Origin: Actinomortierella ambigua
Taxonomy: Eukaryota; Mortierellomycota; Mortierellomycetes; Mortierellales; Mortierellaceae
DNA: 51,929 nt
NCBI GenBank assembly: GCA_016098155.1
Contig: JAAAJB010000225.1
Span: 1 to 51,929 of the forward strand
Direction: 5' to 3'
Positions 43,104 to 51,929 of the stretch are shown one piece after another. Under the pieces are notes generated by a model. That model did no database searches. It was given only the letters and a program-made list of their open reading frames with translations, and had not been told where the DNA came from. Numbering within the stretch: position 1 is the first letter of the stretch; each line of letters starts with the position of its first letter. The position numbers and the translations under genes are program-made.

Positions 43104-43313
43104 TCACAGGACCGAGAACCCGCTGTGACCGACAACAGTGGAGGAAGGAAGGGAGCCAGCAATGGTGGTCTTGTGGATCATCTTAATGACTTGCTCTTCA
43201 GTCATGGTATCTGATACGACTCGGACTTGCTGCTGCATCGAAGGACGGGGTGTCTGTGCAGGAGAGGAAGCGGCCGAGGCAGTCTTGTTCTTGTTGATCT
43301 TGAAGAAGGCCAT
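43104..43313 (-). CDS. Small KTASA/TPxQTPR-family protein, member 3
   Basis: Single exon, 69 aa. It begins MAFFKINKNKTASAASSP, then AQTPRPSMQQQVR, the helix MTEEQVIKMIHKTTIAG and the apolar end VVGHSGFSVL. It is closest to member 4 (FFKINKNK ... TPRxSMQ, then MT-x-E-Q). A TATA box lies about 105 bp upstream. There is no intron in the frame. Confidence 0.85.
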   Translation of the reverse strand: MAFFKINKNKTASAASSPAQTPRPSMQQQVRVVSDTMTEEQVIKMIHKTTIAGSLPSSTVVGHSGFSVL

Positions 43314-43415
43314 TTTGTTGCTTTGTTGGATCTCGTTGGAAGCTGGGTAAAGTCTTGTCAGTTGCGGTGAGAAGATTGGAGGATTAAAATGATTTTGCTT
43401 CTAGGACGCACCCCC

Positions 43416-43424
43416 TTTTATACT
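43416..43424 (-). promoter_or_regulatory. TATA box of small-protein member 3
   Basis: On the minus strand AGTATAAAAGG, about 105 bp upstream of the start codon. Confidence 0.6.
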
Positions 43425-44294
43425 GCTAACGCAAGGAGAGCCAAGTTCGACCATAGTTATAGCTTGCCAAGAGATGATGATATGTTCTTAGGTGGAGGGA
43501 GATGGGCCTTGATGTTGGCCCGTGTTCTGTTGGTGAAGTTCGATAAGGTTGTTGGACTTAAGCCTACCCGATTTGGACAAGAAGTATGAGGAGGGAGAAG
43601 GGATGTTGTTGTTGCTGAACACAGAGCAATTCGGAAAATAGCATGACTTGGCAAACAACAAAAAAAAACAATAACAAGCATGCCAAGTTTGTGTGCCTCC
43701 ACTTGGACTGTCGATACCTTGGATGGAATGGAGCACTTCAGTGGACAGGTATGTGTAGCTTTCTTAGAATGGAGTAGTTAGAGACAAGGAGCAAGTGCTT
43801 ATACATGGAAACCTTCGTGGTTCATCTCATCGCAGCCAAGAATGGAGGGATGGAGGAGGGGAGCAGAGAGCAGCCTGCCCAAACTTAAAATTATGCACAC
43901 GTTTTCAACTGATGTTTCCCCATAAATTTGGAGGCAGCCTAATTTGGCAATGAACAAGTAACGTGTGTTATTTCATTCTTCCACTGCGGTAAAGTAGACC
44001 CTGAGCAAAAATCTTAAAATAATGACATCGTGCATCGCCCCTGAAATAAGGGCAGACGTAAACCGTCATTTGCCTTGCCAAGCAGTAAACAATGCTCCGC
44101 ATCCGCAGCTGTTTGACTCCAATTGATATCCTCCGAGTCGCAGCACAAAACCCTTTCGATTCTGTTTAAAAACCCTGCATCTCCTCGCACTTTCCCTCCC
44201 ATCTTTACCTTCAGCTCCAACTCACAACCAAGTCCCAAGTCCTCACGACAACAACAAAAGTACCACTACCACCAGTGCCACCGCTATTACAACC
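43425..44294. other. Divergent promoter region of members 3 and 4
   Basis: No gene seen. A TTTAAAAA element near 44166 may serve as the weak core promoter of member 4. Confidence 0.4.
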
Positions 44295-44513
44295 ATGACC
44301 TTCTTCAAGATCAACAAGAACAAGAACAAGACCGCCTCGGCGCCCTCTACCCCTGCCCAAACCCCTCGTGCTTCTATGCAAGATGCTCACCCCAAGAGCA
44401 CCAAGGACACCATGACCATGGAGCAGACTATGGAGCTGATCTACAAGAATGCCTATGGAGGTGCCATGCCCATGAGTGGCGGCGTTGCCTGCAGTGCCCC
44501 TTCGATTATTTAA
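44295..44513 (+). CDS. Small KTASA/TPxQTPR-family protein, member 4
   Basis: Single exon, 72 aa. It begins MTFFKINKNKNKTASAP, then STPAQTPRASMQDAHP, the helix MTMEQTMELIYKNAYGG and the end GVACSAPSII. Compared with member 3 it has an extra Asn-Lys in the basic patch. Two AATAAA signals (44604 and 44617) follow about 95 bp after the stop. Confidence 0.85.
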   Translation: MTFFKINKNKNKTASAPSTPAQTPRASMQDAHPKSTKDTMTMEQTMELIYKNAYGGAMPMSGGVACSAPSII

Positions 44514-44603
44514 AGTCGATCACAAAAGGAACCAAACCAAGCATACCCCCCACTCCATTCATCTTTTCATGCTCACAATAATATCACCACCCCATTCTTG
44601 TAC

Positions 44604-44622
44604 AATAAACTTTCACAATAAA
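44604..44622 (+). terminator. Paired AATAAA polyadenylation signals of member 4
   Basis: AATAAA at 44604-44609 and again at 44617-44622. Confidence 0.55.
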
Positions 44623-45976
44623 CATTACTACTGCTCCAATTGCCTTTTGTCTGTCTGGGCCAGTGAGAGAAGGAGGAAGGCTGTCATACTTGCAGCAAGG
44701 TTCAGCACTGTTATGCAGCCTGAGGATCCATTGCTTGTTGAGGATTATTTTTTTAAAAAAGGAAGTACCAGGTACTTGAATGAATTTCTTTGGTTCCCCG
44801 CTCTGATCGCCTTCCAAGTTGGCTCACGTCATTGAAAAAAAAAAGAGGCTCGGCGAGCAGTAGTTAATCGCTCATTTTGCATTGTTTGCTAGTGAAACCA
44901 TGTTTCTTGTAGAGGGAGGAAGGAAAGCTCTCGGTAGTCCCATGCCACTTCCTTCGCACTTCTTTGACCCCCTCATCCCCCTTTGTGTAGGAAGGCTTCC
45001 TCTCTTTCCACTCTTCAAGTCCAGCCTCGGTTGAACTTGCGCATAAAATCTCCTCAGCCCTCAATTTATTTGTGTGCAAATCCCATCCGCCAACGAGACA
45101 AGCAAAAGGATACTCTTCTCCCAAAAGACCGTCCTCAGGATGCCTGCCCAGAAGAAGAGGCCATTGATCGTGTTATCTGCACGCTGGTCCTCTCACCAGA
45201 CGTGATTGCCTGTCCCTCTGGAGGCATCCGAGATGATGGATGCGACGCTAAAGTTGTTGGCCATCCACACCCTTCTACGTGCAGCATGTTGTTCAAAGAG
45301 ATCAAGCAAGAAACTTTGACAAGGCCTCCATCAATGTCGTTTCACAACCTGGTCTTATCTGAATTCAAGGGCTTATCTGTTCAAAGGCACTACATCTGTC
45401 CAGATGAAAAAAAAAAAAAAAAAAAAAAAGATAAAGAAGCATAAGAAGAAGGAAATGGGGAGGAAGAAGAACGCTTCCCCGAACTTCACAGCCGCAAGTA
45501 TATTCTGTCAACAACAAACAACACGGTTAAACGCCCAATTGCATTGCCCTAAAAGGGAAGGAAGATATAGACAGTATGCTATCCGCTTCTGTCTTCCATC
45601 ATCCCTAGTATCCAATGCCACTCCCCCTTCTTCGAAACAAACAAGAAAATCCCTATGACAAAAAAAAAACAATACTGCGACGCGCTACCGGTCGCCTTCG
45701 GCAACTGTTTACAGTCCGCCTCTTGCCGAGGTAGGAAAATAAATAAACAGAACGAAAACAACAATGATAGACATATAAATTCCTTTTCTTTATTTTCTTT
45801 ATGCTACCTCGCTCCTCTGGGCCAAAAGACGGGGTGGTGGTAACAAACACGCGTCAAAAACCACAGTGGAAAGGGCAAGAGAGAGAGAGAGAGGGAGGGA
45901 GAGGGTGAGAATCTGAGAATCTGTCCTCCTTCCCTTTTCCTCGTTATCTTCTTCTTCCGCTTTTTCTTTCTTTCAT
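44623..45976. other. Convergent intergenic region between members 4 and 5
   Basis: A 21-23 base A run lies near 45407. An open frame at 44983-45444 (+) includes DVIACPSGGIRDDGC but runs into the poly-A tract as poly-Lys and has no other support. Confidence 0.4.
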
Positions 45977-46438
45977 TCAAAGTACTGTCGGCATAACAGC
46001 GCCAATCCCACCCTTTCTAAGAACCCTCAACGCGGCCTCCTCAGGCGTCAGCGGACGATCCTTGAACTTTGTCTTTGACCGGGTCGACCCAGAGACTGAT
46101 GAGGCTGACGAGGTCGCGACAGCGGCGGCAGAGAAGGAGAAGGAAGTGGTGGTAGTGGTAGTAGTAATAGAAGGCCGAACGACCCCCGAGATTGAAGAAC
46201 GCGGGGTATATGGAGGCGGCGAAGAATGGTCAATTGCGCTCATGGTGGTAGCCATCGAGCTGGGGAAGGAGACGGAGGATGGCGAAGACAACGACGGAGA
46301 CGCCGATGAAGAAGATGATGACAATGGCGCGACGACGACGGAAGCAGGGCAGGCAGCAGAAGCCTTCTTAGACTTTTTGAAAGGCGAGGAAGAGGAGGAA
46401 GACTCTTTGCCGGATTTAAAGAACTTGGAGAAGACCAT
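45977..46438 (-). CDS. Ser-rich 153-aa relative of the small KTASA family (member 5)
   Basis: Single exon, 153 aa. It begins MVFSKFFKSGKESSSSSS and PFKKSKKASAACP, keeping the FFK start and a basic patch ending in Ala-Ser-Ala, but it is expanded by long Ser, Ser/Pro and poly-Thr tracts and has PPPYTPRSS in place of TPAQTPR. The C-terminus LTPEEAALRVLRKGGIGAV then MPTVL aligns in character with the terminal helix and apolar end of members 2-4. I treat it as a diverged family member; convergence is possible because much of it is low complexity. A TATA box lies about 240 bp upstream. Confidence 0.68.
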   Translation of the reverse strand: MVFSKFFKSGKESSSSSSPFKKSKKASAACPASVVVAPLSSSSSSASPSLSSPSSVSFPSSMATTMSAIDHSSPPPYTPRSSISGVVRPSITTTTTTTSFSFSAAAVATSSASSVSGSTRSKTKFKDRPLTPEEAALRVLRKGGIGAVMPTVL

Positions 46439-46679
46439 GACGGAGCTGGACTGGACCGTGGGGGTAGACTGGGAGGGGAGATTAAGAGGAAGAGATGATT
46501 AATGATATAGAAAGTCGCGTACGTATAAATGTTTAGAAGAAGAAGATGGAAAAAAGTGAGACAGTAGCACGATGGAAATAAAAACAGGCGTCGCGTGAGA
46601 TGGAGAGACAACGTGGTAGAGTAGTGGAAGAAGAAGAGCGAAGCGATGTTCGGAGATGGTGCCATGATCATCTCTCGGC

Positions 46680-46688
46680 TTTTATATC
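46680..46688 (-). promoter_or_regulatory. TATA-like box upstream of member 5
   Basis: On the minus strand GATATAAAAG, about 240 bp upstream of the start codon, implying a long 5'UTR. Confidence 0.45.
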
Positions 46689-47230
46689 TAGTAGCAAAGC
46701 ATGTGGGAAAGGGGAACGATACGGGAACATACACAGACTCAAAAAGAAAGAGGGTTCGTTGTCCATTTTTTGCCACCAAAAGCAAACAAACAGGGGAACA
46801 CCGTGATTATTGGATCTTTCGCGAGCGGTGTGCACCCTCTCCCAGCATCTTCTTTGCGATAAGGTTGGCTCAAAAAAATATACGCCCAACTGCTCAAGAG
46901 TCTCGTTCTGCAGGCTCTGTGTCCACTTCGGCAAACCGAGATCCCTTGCCGACTCTATGTAAAAAGGATAGAATACTGAAATGCATTCATTCTCGGCTAT
47001 GTCGATCACCCCCTCAGGATAAGAGCATCTTACGGGGGGACGAAAAACAAAGCTTAAATATTATGAAAGTCGAATTCGTAATATTAGGTTGTCATGCCTG
47101 TCCTCTAGAATGTTCCCATTGTCATCGTGTAGCTCCAGCTTCAGTCTTTTCTCCTTCCAACAATGGTGACGTAGGACCGAAGAGAGGCAGTCGCCTAACC
47201 TGAACAAATGAGTAAGGGTAAGCACCCACA
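46689..47230. other. Intergenic between member 5 and the Sel1 relic
   Basis: Nothing recognised. Confidence 0.4.
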
Positions 47231-47610
47231 CAAGCTCAGTCTTGCATTGATGTACGGCGAAAGGGCTCGGAGCCGATCAGAGGAGCCAAACCGAAACGAG
47301 CAAGTGGTACAACAACGCAGTCGAACAAGTGTATGTGCACGCAAAGGACAGCCAAGGAGCAATATAAAAATGTAGGGCATTGGAGCCAATCAGATTGTGG
47401 CCGTGGCAGCCAAGAGATACATCCGCATAGCTGTGCAAGGGTTATTATTGCCCATGGCGTCCTTTGCCAGTGATTTGACCTCGGCCAAAAATCAGGCAGA
47501 GCGATAGTATGACATTCGATAAATTCTAGAGTATTGCCAAGGGGCCGAGCAAAGGATATGCGACAGCACAGCATGACCCCGCACGAATGTACTACAAAAG
47601 ACGTTGATAC
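47231..47610 (+). pseudogene. Relic of a Sel1-repeat region (dead kinase-family copy)
   Basis: At DNA level this stretch follows the Sel1 unit order of the intact gene downstream. Examples: CAGTCTTGCATTGATGTACG; then GAGCAAGTGGTACAACAACG and CAGTCGAACAAGTGTATG; AGCCAATCAGATTGTGG and GGCAGCCAAGAGATACATCC; and at 47545 GCCGAGCAAAGGATATGCGA, followed by an AATGTACTACAAA match. About three units can be traced, with in-frame stops and indels throughout, so no protein is made. The orientation equals that of the intact gene 1.1 kb downstream, pointing to a decayed tandem copy. Confidence 0.8.
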
Positions 47611-48700
47611 CGCTGTGGGTAAGAACGGTGGGGGTGGAGGGGGGAGACGATTAGGTTGTTCAGGAAGATCGCTGCGAAACGACTTGTGGATGCCATGACC
47701 CACCGTATAAGGTGCCTACAACAACACTGGGTTGCTCGCCTGCAGTGCCGCGCGACATCTGAGAATCATGCTGGTTTTGGCGCTGGCTAGTCTGATAGTA
47801 TTTATTTGGTACCATGGAAAGGTTCTGATTTTACGGGAGACGCGACGGCTTATGGCTCGCAAAAAATAAAAGGTGATAAATCGGTACGCACCACACGCCC
47901 TTCAAGCTGAAATTTCCATGTCCACAGGGTATTAGAACACCTATGCTTAACTGCTCATGGTGACCTTTGTCCCGTGTCTAATGTTTTGTGAAGAAGGAGC
48001 CACATAAGACGTTTCAACAATGTTTTGTGGGCTGACACCCGGAACTCAAATTGCAACCCCCCCCCCTACCGATCACACTATCTTGGAAGAGAGTTGTGGA
48101 GCGGCGGTCCTGCTTGGACTTGGAAGGTCACCCGAAGATAGAATATGAATTTTTTTGCACCTACGCCCTCAGCACTTTTCTCTGCTGTAGCGGCACCTGT
48201 GGGATACTCTACAGGTGTGGGATGTGTTGAACACCACCTCCATGATGTAGCATCCTGGGGAGGGACTCGCATGAACCGTGAAGCCCCCGCAGAGCGTGCT
48301 CAACCTTTTACAAATCTAAAGACAAGGAAGATGAAGAGAAGTGGTAGTGTTCTGTAGAGCCAGTAGTGGTGACAGAGAATGAAAGACACGCAAGGTAACT
48401 GAATATCAGGAGCATGTCGTTTTATCCAATATGTTAATATGGAGAGGTGTAGCTCTCGGTGTGGGTATTATCTACCTTTCCTCTCCTTATTTTACCCCAG
48501 CCCATCTCTCAGTCTAAAACCGCAGTGCAAAAGAACAACGGGTGTCGGCGCATGATATGCTTGCGTAATAAACAATGCTCACCTTCATCCTCATCTGTCA
48601 TCTCCATCAGCCTTGTCATCTCCATCAGCCTTGTCATCTCCATCAAGTCATTGAATTTCGCACGCCATTCAATTCTACACATCATCTATTTCGTTTCTAG
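47611..48700. other. 5' flank of the right Sel1-kinase
   Basis: Bases about 48340-48570 recur in diverged form at 51555-51825. An 18-bp tandem repeat lies at 48599-48648. AATTCTACACAT near 48671 is shared with the 5' flank of the left kinase copy. Confidence 0.6.
48599..48648 (+). repeat. 18-bp tandem repeat (CATCTCCATCAGCCTTGT), 2.7 copies
   Basis: Two perfect 18-bp units and a partial third lie directly upstream of the likely first exon of the Sel1-kinase, so they may be in its 5'UTR or promoter. Confidence 0.9.
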
Positions 48701-51078
48701 ATGTCTCTCTTACAGGTACCCTGGAAACTACCACTAACGCGTTTTTTCAGGCTATGAATACCCAACTGGCTTCTTACCTATCATTCTCTCTTTAGCCCTC
48801 TCTGCGATCCATGTTGGTGCTGGGAAATCGTCTCGGCTCGGGAGGCTATGGATCTGTCTATGAAGCTCTCTGGGGATGTCAGCAGTGTGCCGCAAAGACA
48901 TTCTTCCTCTCTCAGGAAGACCATCACAAGCGAGCCATCCAGAAGGAGATCGAGGTCTTGTGGAAGCTGAAACACCGCCACGTCATCCAATTCTACAGGA
49001 CTCACGACCACGACGGTCGCATCTACCTCATCATGGAGCTTGCCGAGAAGGGGACTCTCTCCAGGGCCATCAACGCCGGAACGCTCGATTGGGCGACCAA
49101 GGAGCGTCTTGCTCACGAGATTGCTCGAGGACTCGAGTACATCCATCAAGAATCTGTCCTCCACCGTGACCTCAAGAGTGCCAATGTGCTCCTCACGAGG
49201 CACATGGAGGCCAAGCTAGCCGATTTCGGACTTGCGAAGGTGCGGTCGACTGTGAGCAGTAATCTATCGATGTCGTCGGCCGGTGGCAGCTTTGCTGGGA
49301 CGCTGAGGTGGCTCGCACCAGAGCTTTTCGAAGCCGAGAAGCCTCTCTACTCCACCAAAACAGACGTCTATGCGCTAGGCATGGTGATGTGGGAGATGGC
49401 AGCCAACTGTACACAGCCCTACAAAGACCAAGACAATGGAGCATTGATTGCGATGCATGTCCAGAGTGGTCGTCGCGAGCGAATACCGGATGACACACCG
49501 ACCAAGTACCGCGAGTATGTAGAACGCTGTTGGCACCAAAGCCTTGATCAACGACCTGAAGCGAGTGAGGTCACCTTGTTGCAAGAGAATCAACAGGATG
49601 TGGCCAACGACGGTAACAATGGAACGTTCATTTCTGTCAGTTTCAGCAACAACGACACCGGTCTTGGAAGCAAGCATGTCGAGTTATCGTTGGCTGAAGG
49701 CCACTCCGACATGGCTGCCCATGTTGTCGCAGGACGTTTACCGCAGTCTGACGACAATGTCATACGTTACTTTAGTCAGGAGGCAGACCAAGGCAACAAA
49801 GACGCACAGCTATTTCTCGGGTGGCTTTACAGTCATGGCGGAGGGATCGTTGACAAGAGTGCCGAGGGCTCGTTTTGGTGGTATTGCCAGGCGGCCAAGG
49901 GTGGGAATGCCACGGCACAGCTAACCCTCGGAGAGATGTACGAACATGGCCAAGGCGTGAATCCAAGTGATATGGAGGCTGCCATCTGGTACCACAAAGC
50001 AGCTGTTCACGGCATCGTCTACGCACAGCTCAAGATGGGCGAAATGTATGAGGAGGGCCGAGGGGTTGTAAAAGATGACGTCGAGGCAGTTCGATGGTTC
50101 CGTATGGCAGCGGAGCAAGGACAAGTGGATGCCCAGGTCAAGCTGGCAGCATGGATATATCTTGGTCGAGGAGTCGAGCAGAACGATCCTGAGGCAGCTA
50201 GATGGCTCATTAAGGCAGCAGAGCAGGGTAATACAGAAGCACAGTTCAGCCTTGGAATGGTGTATGACCAAGGACAAGGAGTCGATCAGAACGACATCGG
50301 GGCATTCAGGTGGTTCACCAAGGCAGCTGAGCAAGGGATTGCAAACGCACAGTACAGCGTTGGAGTGATGTACGACCAAGGACGAGGGGTGAATCAGAGT
50401 GATATCGAGGCATTCAGGTGGTACGCCAAAGCGGCTGAGCAGGGCATGGTAGAAGCACAGGTCAGCCTTGGGTTCATGTACAATCAAGGACAAGGGGTCG
50501 ATCAGAATGGCATCGAGGCATTCAAGTGGCTCACCAAGGCTGCAGAGCAAGGGGATGCGCACGCCGAGTTCAATCTTGGAGTGATGTACGATCATGGAAA
50601 AGGAGTCGGTCAGAGCTACACCGAGGCAGCCAAGTGGTACACCAAGGCAGCCGAGCAGGGGATAGCAAGCGCACAGTACAACCTTGGGTTCATGTACAAA
50701 CAAGGACGAGGGGTCGATCAGAATGACATCGAGGCAGTCAATTGGTTCACCAAGGCTGCAGAGCAAGGGGATGCACACGCACAGTACAACCTTGGAAATA
50801 TGTACAGAAAAGGAAAAGGGATCGATCAGAGTGACATTAAGGCAGTCAAGTGGTACACCAAGGCCACTGAGCAAGGGTATGCACGCGCACAGTCCAACCT
50901 TGCTCGGATGTACAGACAAGGAAAAGGGGTCGATCAGAGTGACATGGAGGCAGTCAAGTGGTACACCAAGGCAGCCAAACAAGTGGATGACGAGGCACAG
51001 TACAAACTTGGGTTGATATCCGACCGAAAGGCGAGGAGTCGACCAGAGCAACGTCGAGATGATTGGATGGTACGCTAA
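48701..51078 (+). CDS. TKL-type protein kinase with Sel1 repeats (right copy)
   Basis: From the ATG at 48811 the frame runs 755 codons. Kinase domain (about residues 1-255): GNRLGSGGYGSVYEALWG, CAAKTF, MELAEKGTL, HRDLKSANVLL, DFGLAKV, GTLRWLAPELFEAEK. Twelve Sel1 units follow (11 full, the last broken), from about residue 310 to 745. Proposed upstream exon 48701-48715 (MSLLQ) with GTACCC donor and CTCTTTAG acceptor joins in phase to 48796, giving about 765 aa; otherwise the protein would begin only six residues before the glycine loop. The last repeat is disrupted: relative to its siblings, one extra base near 51028-51034 changes the frame, and the protein ends in an unrelated basic tail (KARSRPEQRRDDWMVR). 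Likely a Ser/Thr kinase whose solenoid binds partners or substrates; pathway unknown. It is a paralogue of 1-2270. Confidence 0.93.
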
Positions 51079-51265
51079 GGCGCGCGACCCTGTAATGAAT
51101 TTCAAACGTAGAACAGGGAGTGGTTCGGAGTGACGCCGTCGCACTCAATTGATGCTCCAAGGCAGCAAAGCAAGGGATTTCGCGCGCTCAATTCGCCTGT
51201 TGGTTACACGATGTTGGCCAAGAGGTCAAGCAGAGCACCAGTATGGCATTCGCTGATTCAGAAGG
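51079..51265 (+). pseudogene. Out-of-frame, decaying 3' Sel1 repeats of the right kinase
   Basis: After the frameshift, the alternative frame continues as a Sel1 unit from 51035 (GVDQSNVEMIGWYAKA) past the actual stop. About 40 codons later another degenerate unit is legible: SDAVALN, a stop where Trp is expected, then CSKAAKQGISRAQFACWLHD. These show that the gene once carried more repeats. Confidence 0.75.
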
Positions 51266-51929
51266 GACCAGACTGTAGCGCTAAAGAGACGAACTAGCAC
51301 ATGCGGCAGTGGAGTGAAGTCTTGCACGAATCTGCGACAAAGGAATTGATGATATTCTAGACAAGAACGTATCCTTCGGCGGTGTAGGAAGACCGCTGCA
51401 GAATGCAACGGGGATACCAATGTAGATTCTCCAGATGCATTGCATTAAAAAAAATTGCACAACATCATAGTTTACACAAGGTGGCATCGGGACACTTGCG
51501 ATGACTGAGGGGCTCTCACCAAAGCCCTAGTCAGAATGGCAGCGACCGCTGGGCGTCGAGGAGAAGTGTAGTGCCAGAAGTGGTAACGGAGAGTGAAAAG
51601 CATGCAAAGGTAACGGAATACCACGAGTATGTCGTCTTGTCTAATACTTTAGGACGAACAAGGAGGATGCCGATGCATAGCAACATTGAGCGACGTAGCC
51701 TTTGGGGAGGGAATAAAACCCCCTCATGTGTCTCTCTCCACTGCAGGGCTTTTGTACAACTATGCTCCAGCTCATGCCCATCTCAGTCAAAAATTGCAGT
51801 GCAACCAAACAGGCGTCGGCGATTATTAAAATATTTGTCTATATTCTCGATTTCAATAATTGTGGCCACCTGAGTTTTTATTTACCGGGGTTTCAACCCT
51901 TCTCAGAGGGTCAATGGAGGTCCATCAAA
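51266..51929 (+). other. Duplicated kinase 5' flank, no complete gene
   Basis: Bases about 51555-51640 and 51770-51825 resemble 48340-48420 and 48500-48555: for example GAGTGAAAAGCATGCAAAGG against GAATGAAAGACACGCAAGG, and CAAACAGGCGTCGGCG against CAACGGGTGTCGGCG. In the intact gene this sequence lies 150-450 bp before the start, so another copy should begin shortly after the right edge. Confidence 0.65.

Noticed and set aside
45407..45429. Long A run as a retrotransposon (LINE/SINE) tail
   Set aside because: Similar A or T runs occur in many introns and promoters here; no target-site duplication or element body was found.
44983..45444. 153-codon + strand frame
   Set aside because: Ends by reading the poly-A tract as poly-Lys; no homologous motif.
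48599..48648. CRISPR-like repeat array
   Set aside because: The 18-bp units are directly adjacent with no spacers, in a eukaryotic genome.
49921..51144. 407-codon open frame on the - strand
   Set aside because: Same artefact over the right Sel1 repeats; its Leu-Asp-Val/Ile-Asp-Pro repeats mirror the Sel1 codons.
1..51929. tRNA, 5S or other RNA genes
   Set aside because: No stretch with A-box/B-box spacing or a cloverleaf was convincing by eye; a tRNAscan-SE run would settle this.

Overview
The window is nuclear DNA from a filamentous fungus. Nearly every conserved gene is cut by short introns with GTAAGT-like donors, CTAAC/TTAAC branch sites and YAG acceptors, and the proteins are eukaryotic housekeeping types (uS8, ORMDL, GPI mannosyltransferase 2, proteasome assembly chaperone 1). 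Long A/T homopolymers sit in introns and promoters. The Sel1-repeat kinase copies at both ends would suit an early-diverging fungus such as Mortierellomycota or another Mucoromycota lineage; that placement is inference. No tRNA, rRNA, CRISPR array or intact transposon was recognised.

Layout. 1-2.4 kb: a TKL-type kinase with Sel1 repeats on the minus strand, running off the left edge. 2.7-6.1 kb: a large serine-rich protein of unknown function (-). 7.5-7.9 kb: a small secreted protein (-). 8.8-9.9 kb: decayed membrane-protein sequence. 10.4-11.7 kb: proteasome assembly chaperone 1 (+). 11.9-14.2 kb: mitochondrial kynurenine/glutamine aminotransferase (-). 14.5-16.3 kb: GPI mannosyltransferase 2 (-). 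16.5-17.5 kb: a DUF3245/NOPCHAP1-like chaperone (+). 17.7-18.6 kb: a secreted Gly-rich protein (+). 18.8-21.7 kb: a crotonase-like protein with C-terminal Cys-Pro-His repeats (-). 22.5-24.5 kb: ORMDL (+). 25.1-25.8 kb: uS8 (-). 27.2-28.8 kb: omega-amidase NIT2 (+). 30.5-32.5 kb: glucosamine-6-phosphate deaminase (-). 36.0-38.7 kb: an acyl-CoA synthetase (+).

The right third differs in character. From 39.0 to 46.5 kb there are five small genes on alternating strands, most of them intronless and preceded by a TATA-like box. They share one protein plan: a short aromatic/basic N-terminus, a Thr-Ala-Ser-Ala and Thr-Pro-x-Gln-Thr-Pro-Arg segment, then a short helix and an apolar end. I do not recognise this family under any name, and it is the best candidate here for an undescribed system.

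From 47.2 kb to the right edge lies a birth-and-death array of the same Sel1-kinase family seen at the left edge: a wrecked Sel1 relic, a nearly intact gene whose last repeats are broken by a one-base insertion, and then a diverged copy of that gene's 5' flank, which predicts another member just beyond the window.

Functional links. The aminotransferase and the omega-amidase are the two enzymes of the glutamine transaminase/omega-amidase route. ORMDL, GPI mannosyltransferase 2 and GlcN-6-P deaminase touch sphingolipid, GPI-anchor and amino-sugar metabolism, but nothing indicates co-regulation. Exon structures were inferred by hand from phase-consistent GT/AG junctions; each completed model sums to a whole number of codons.
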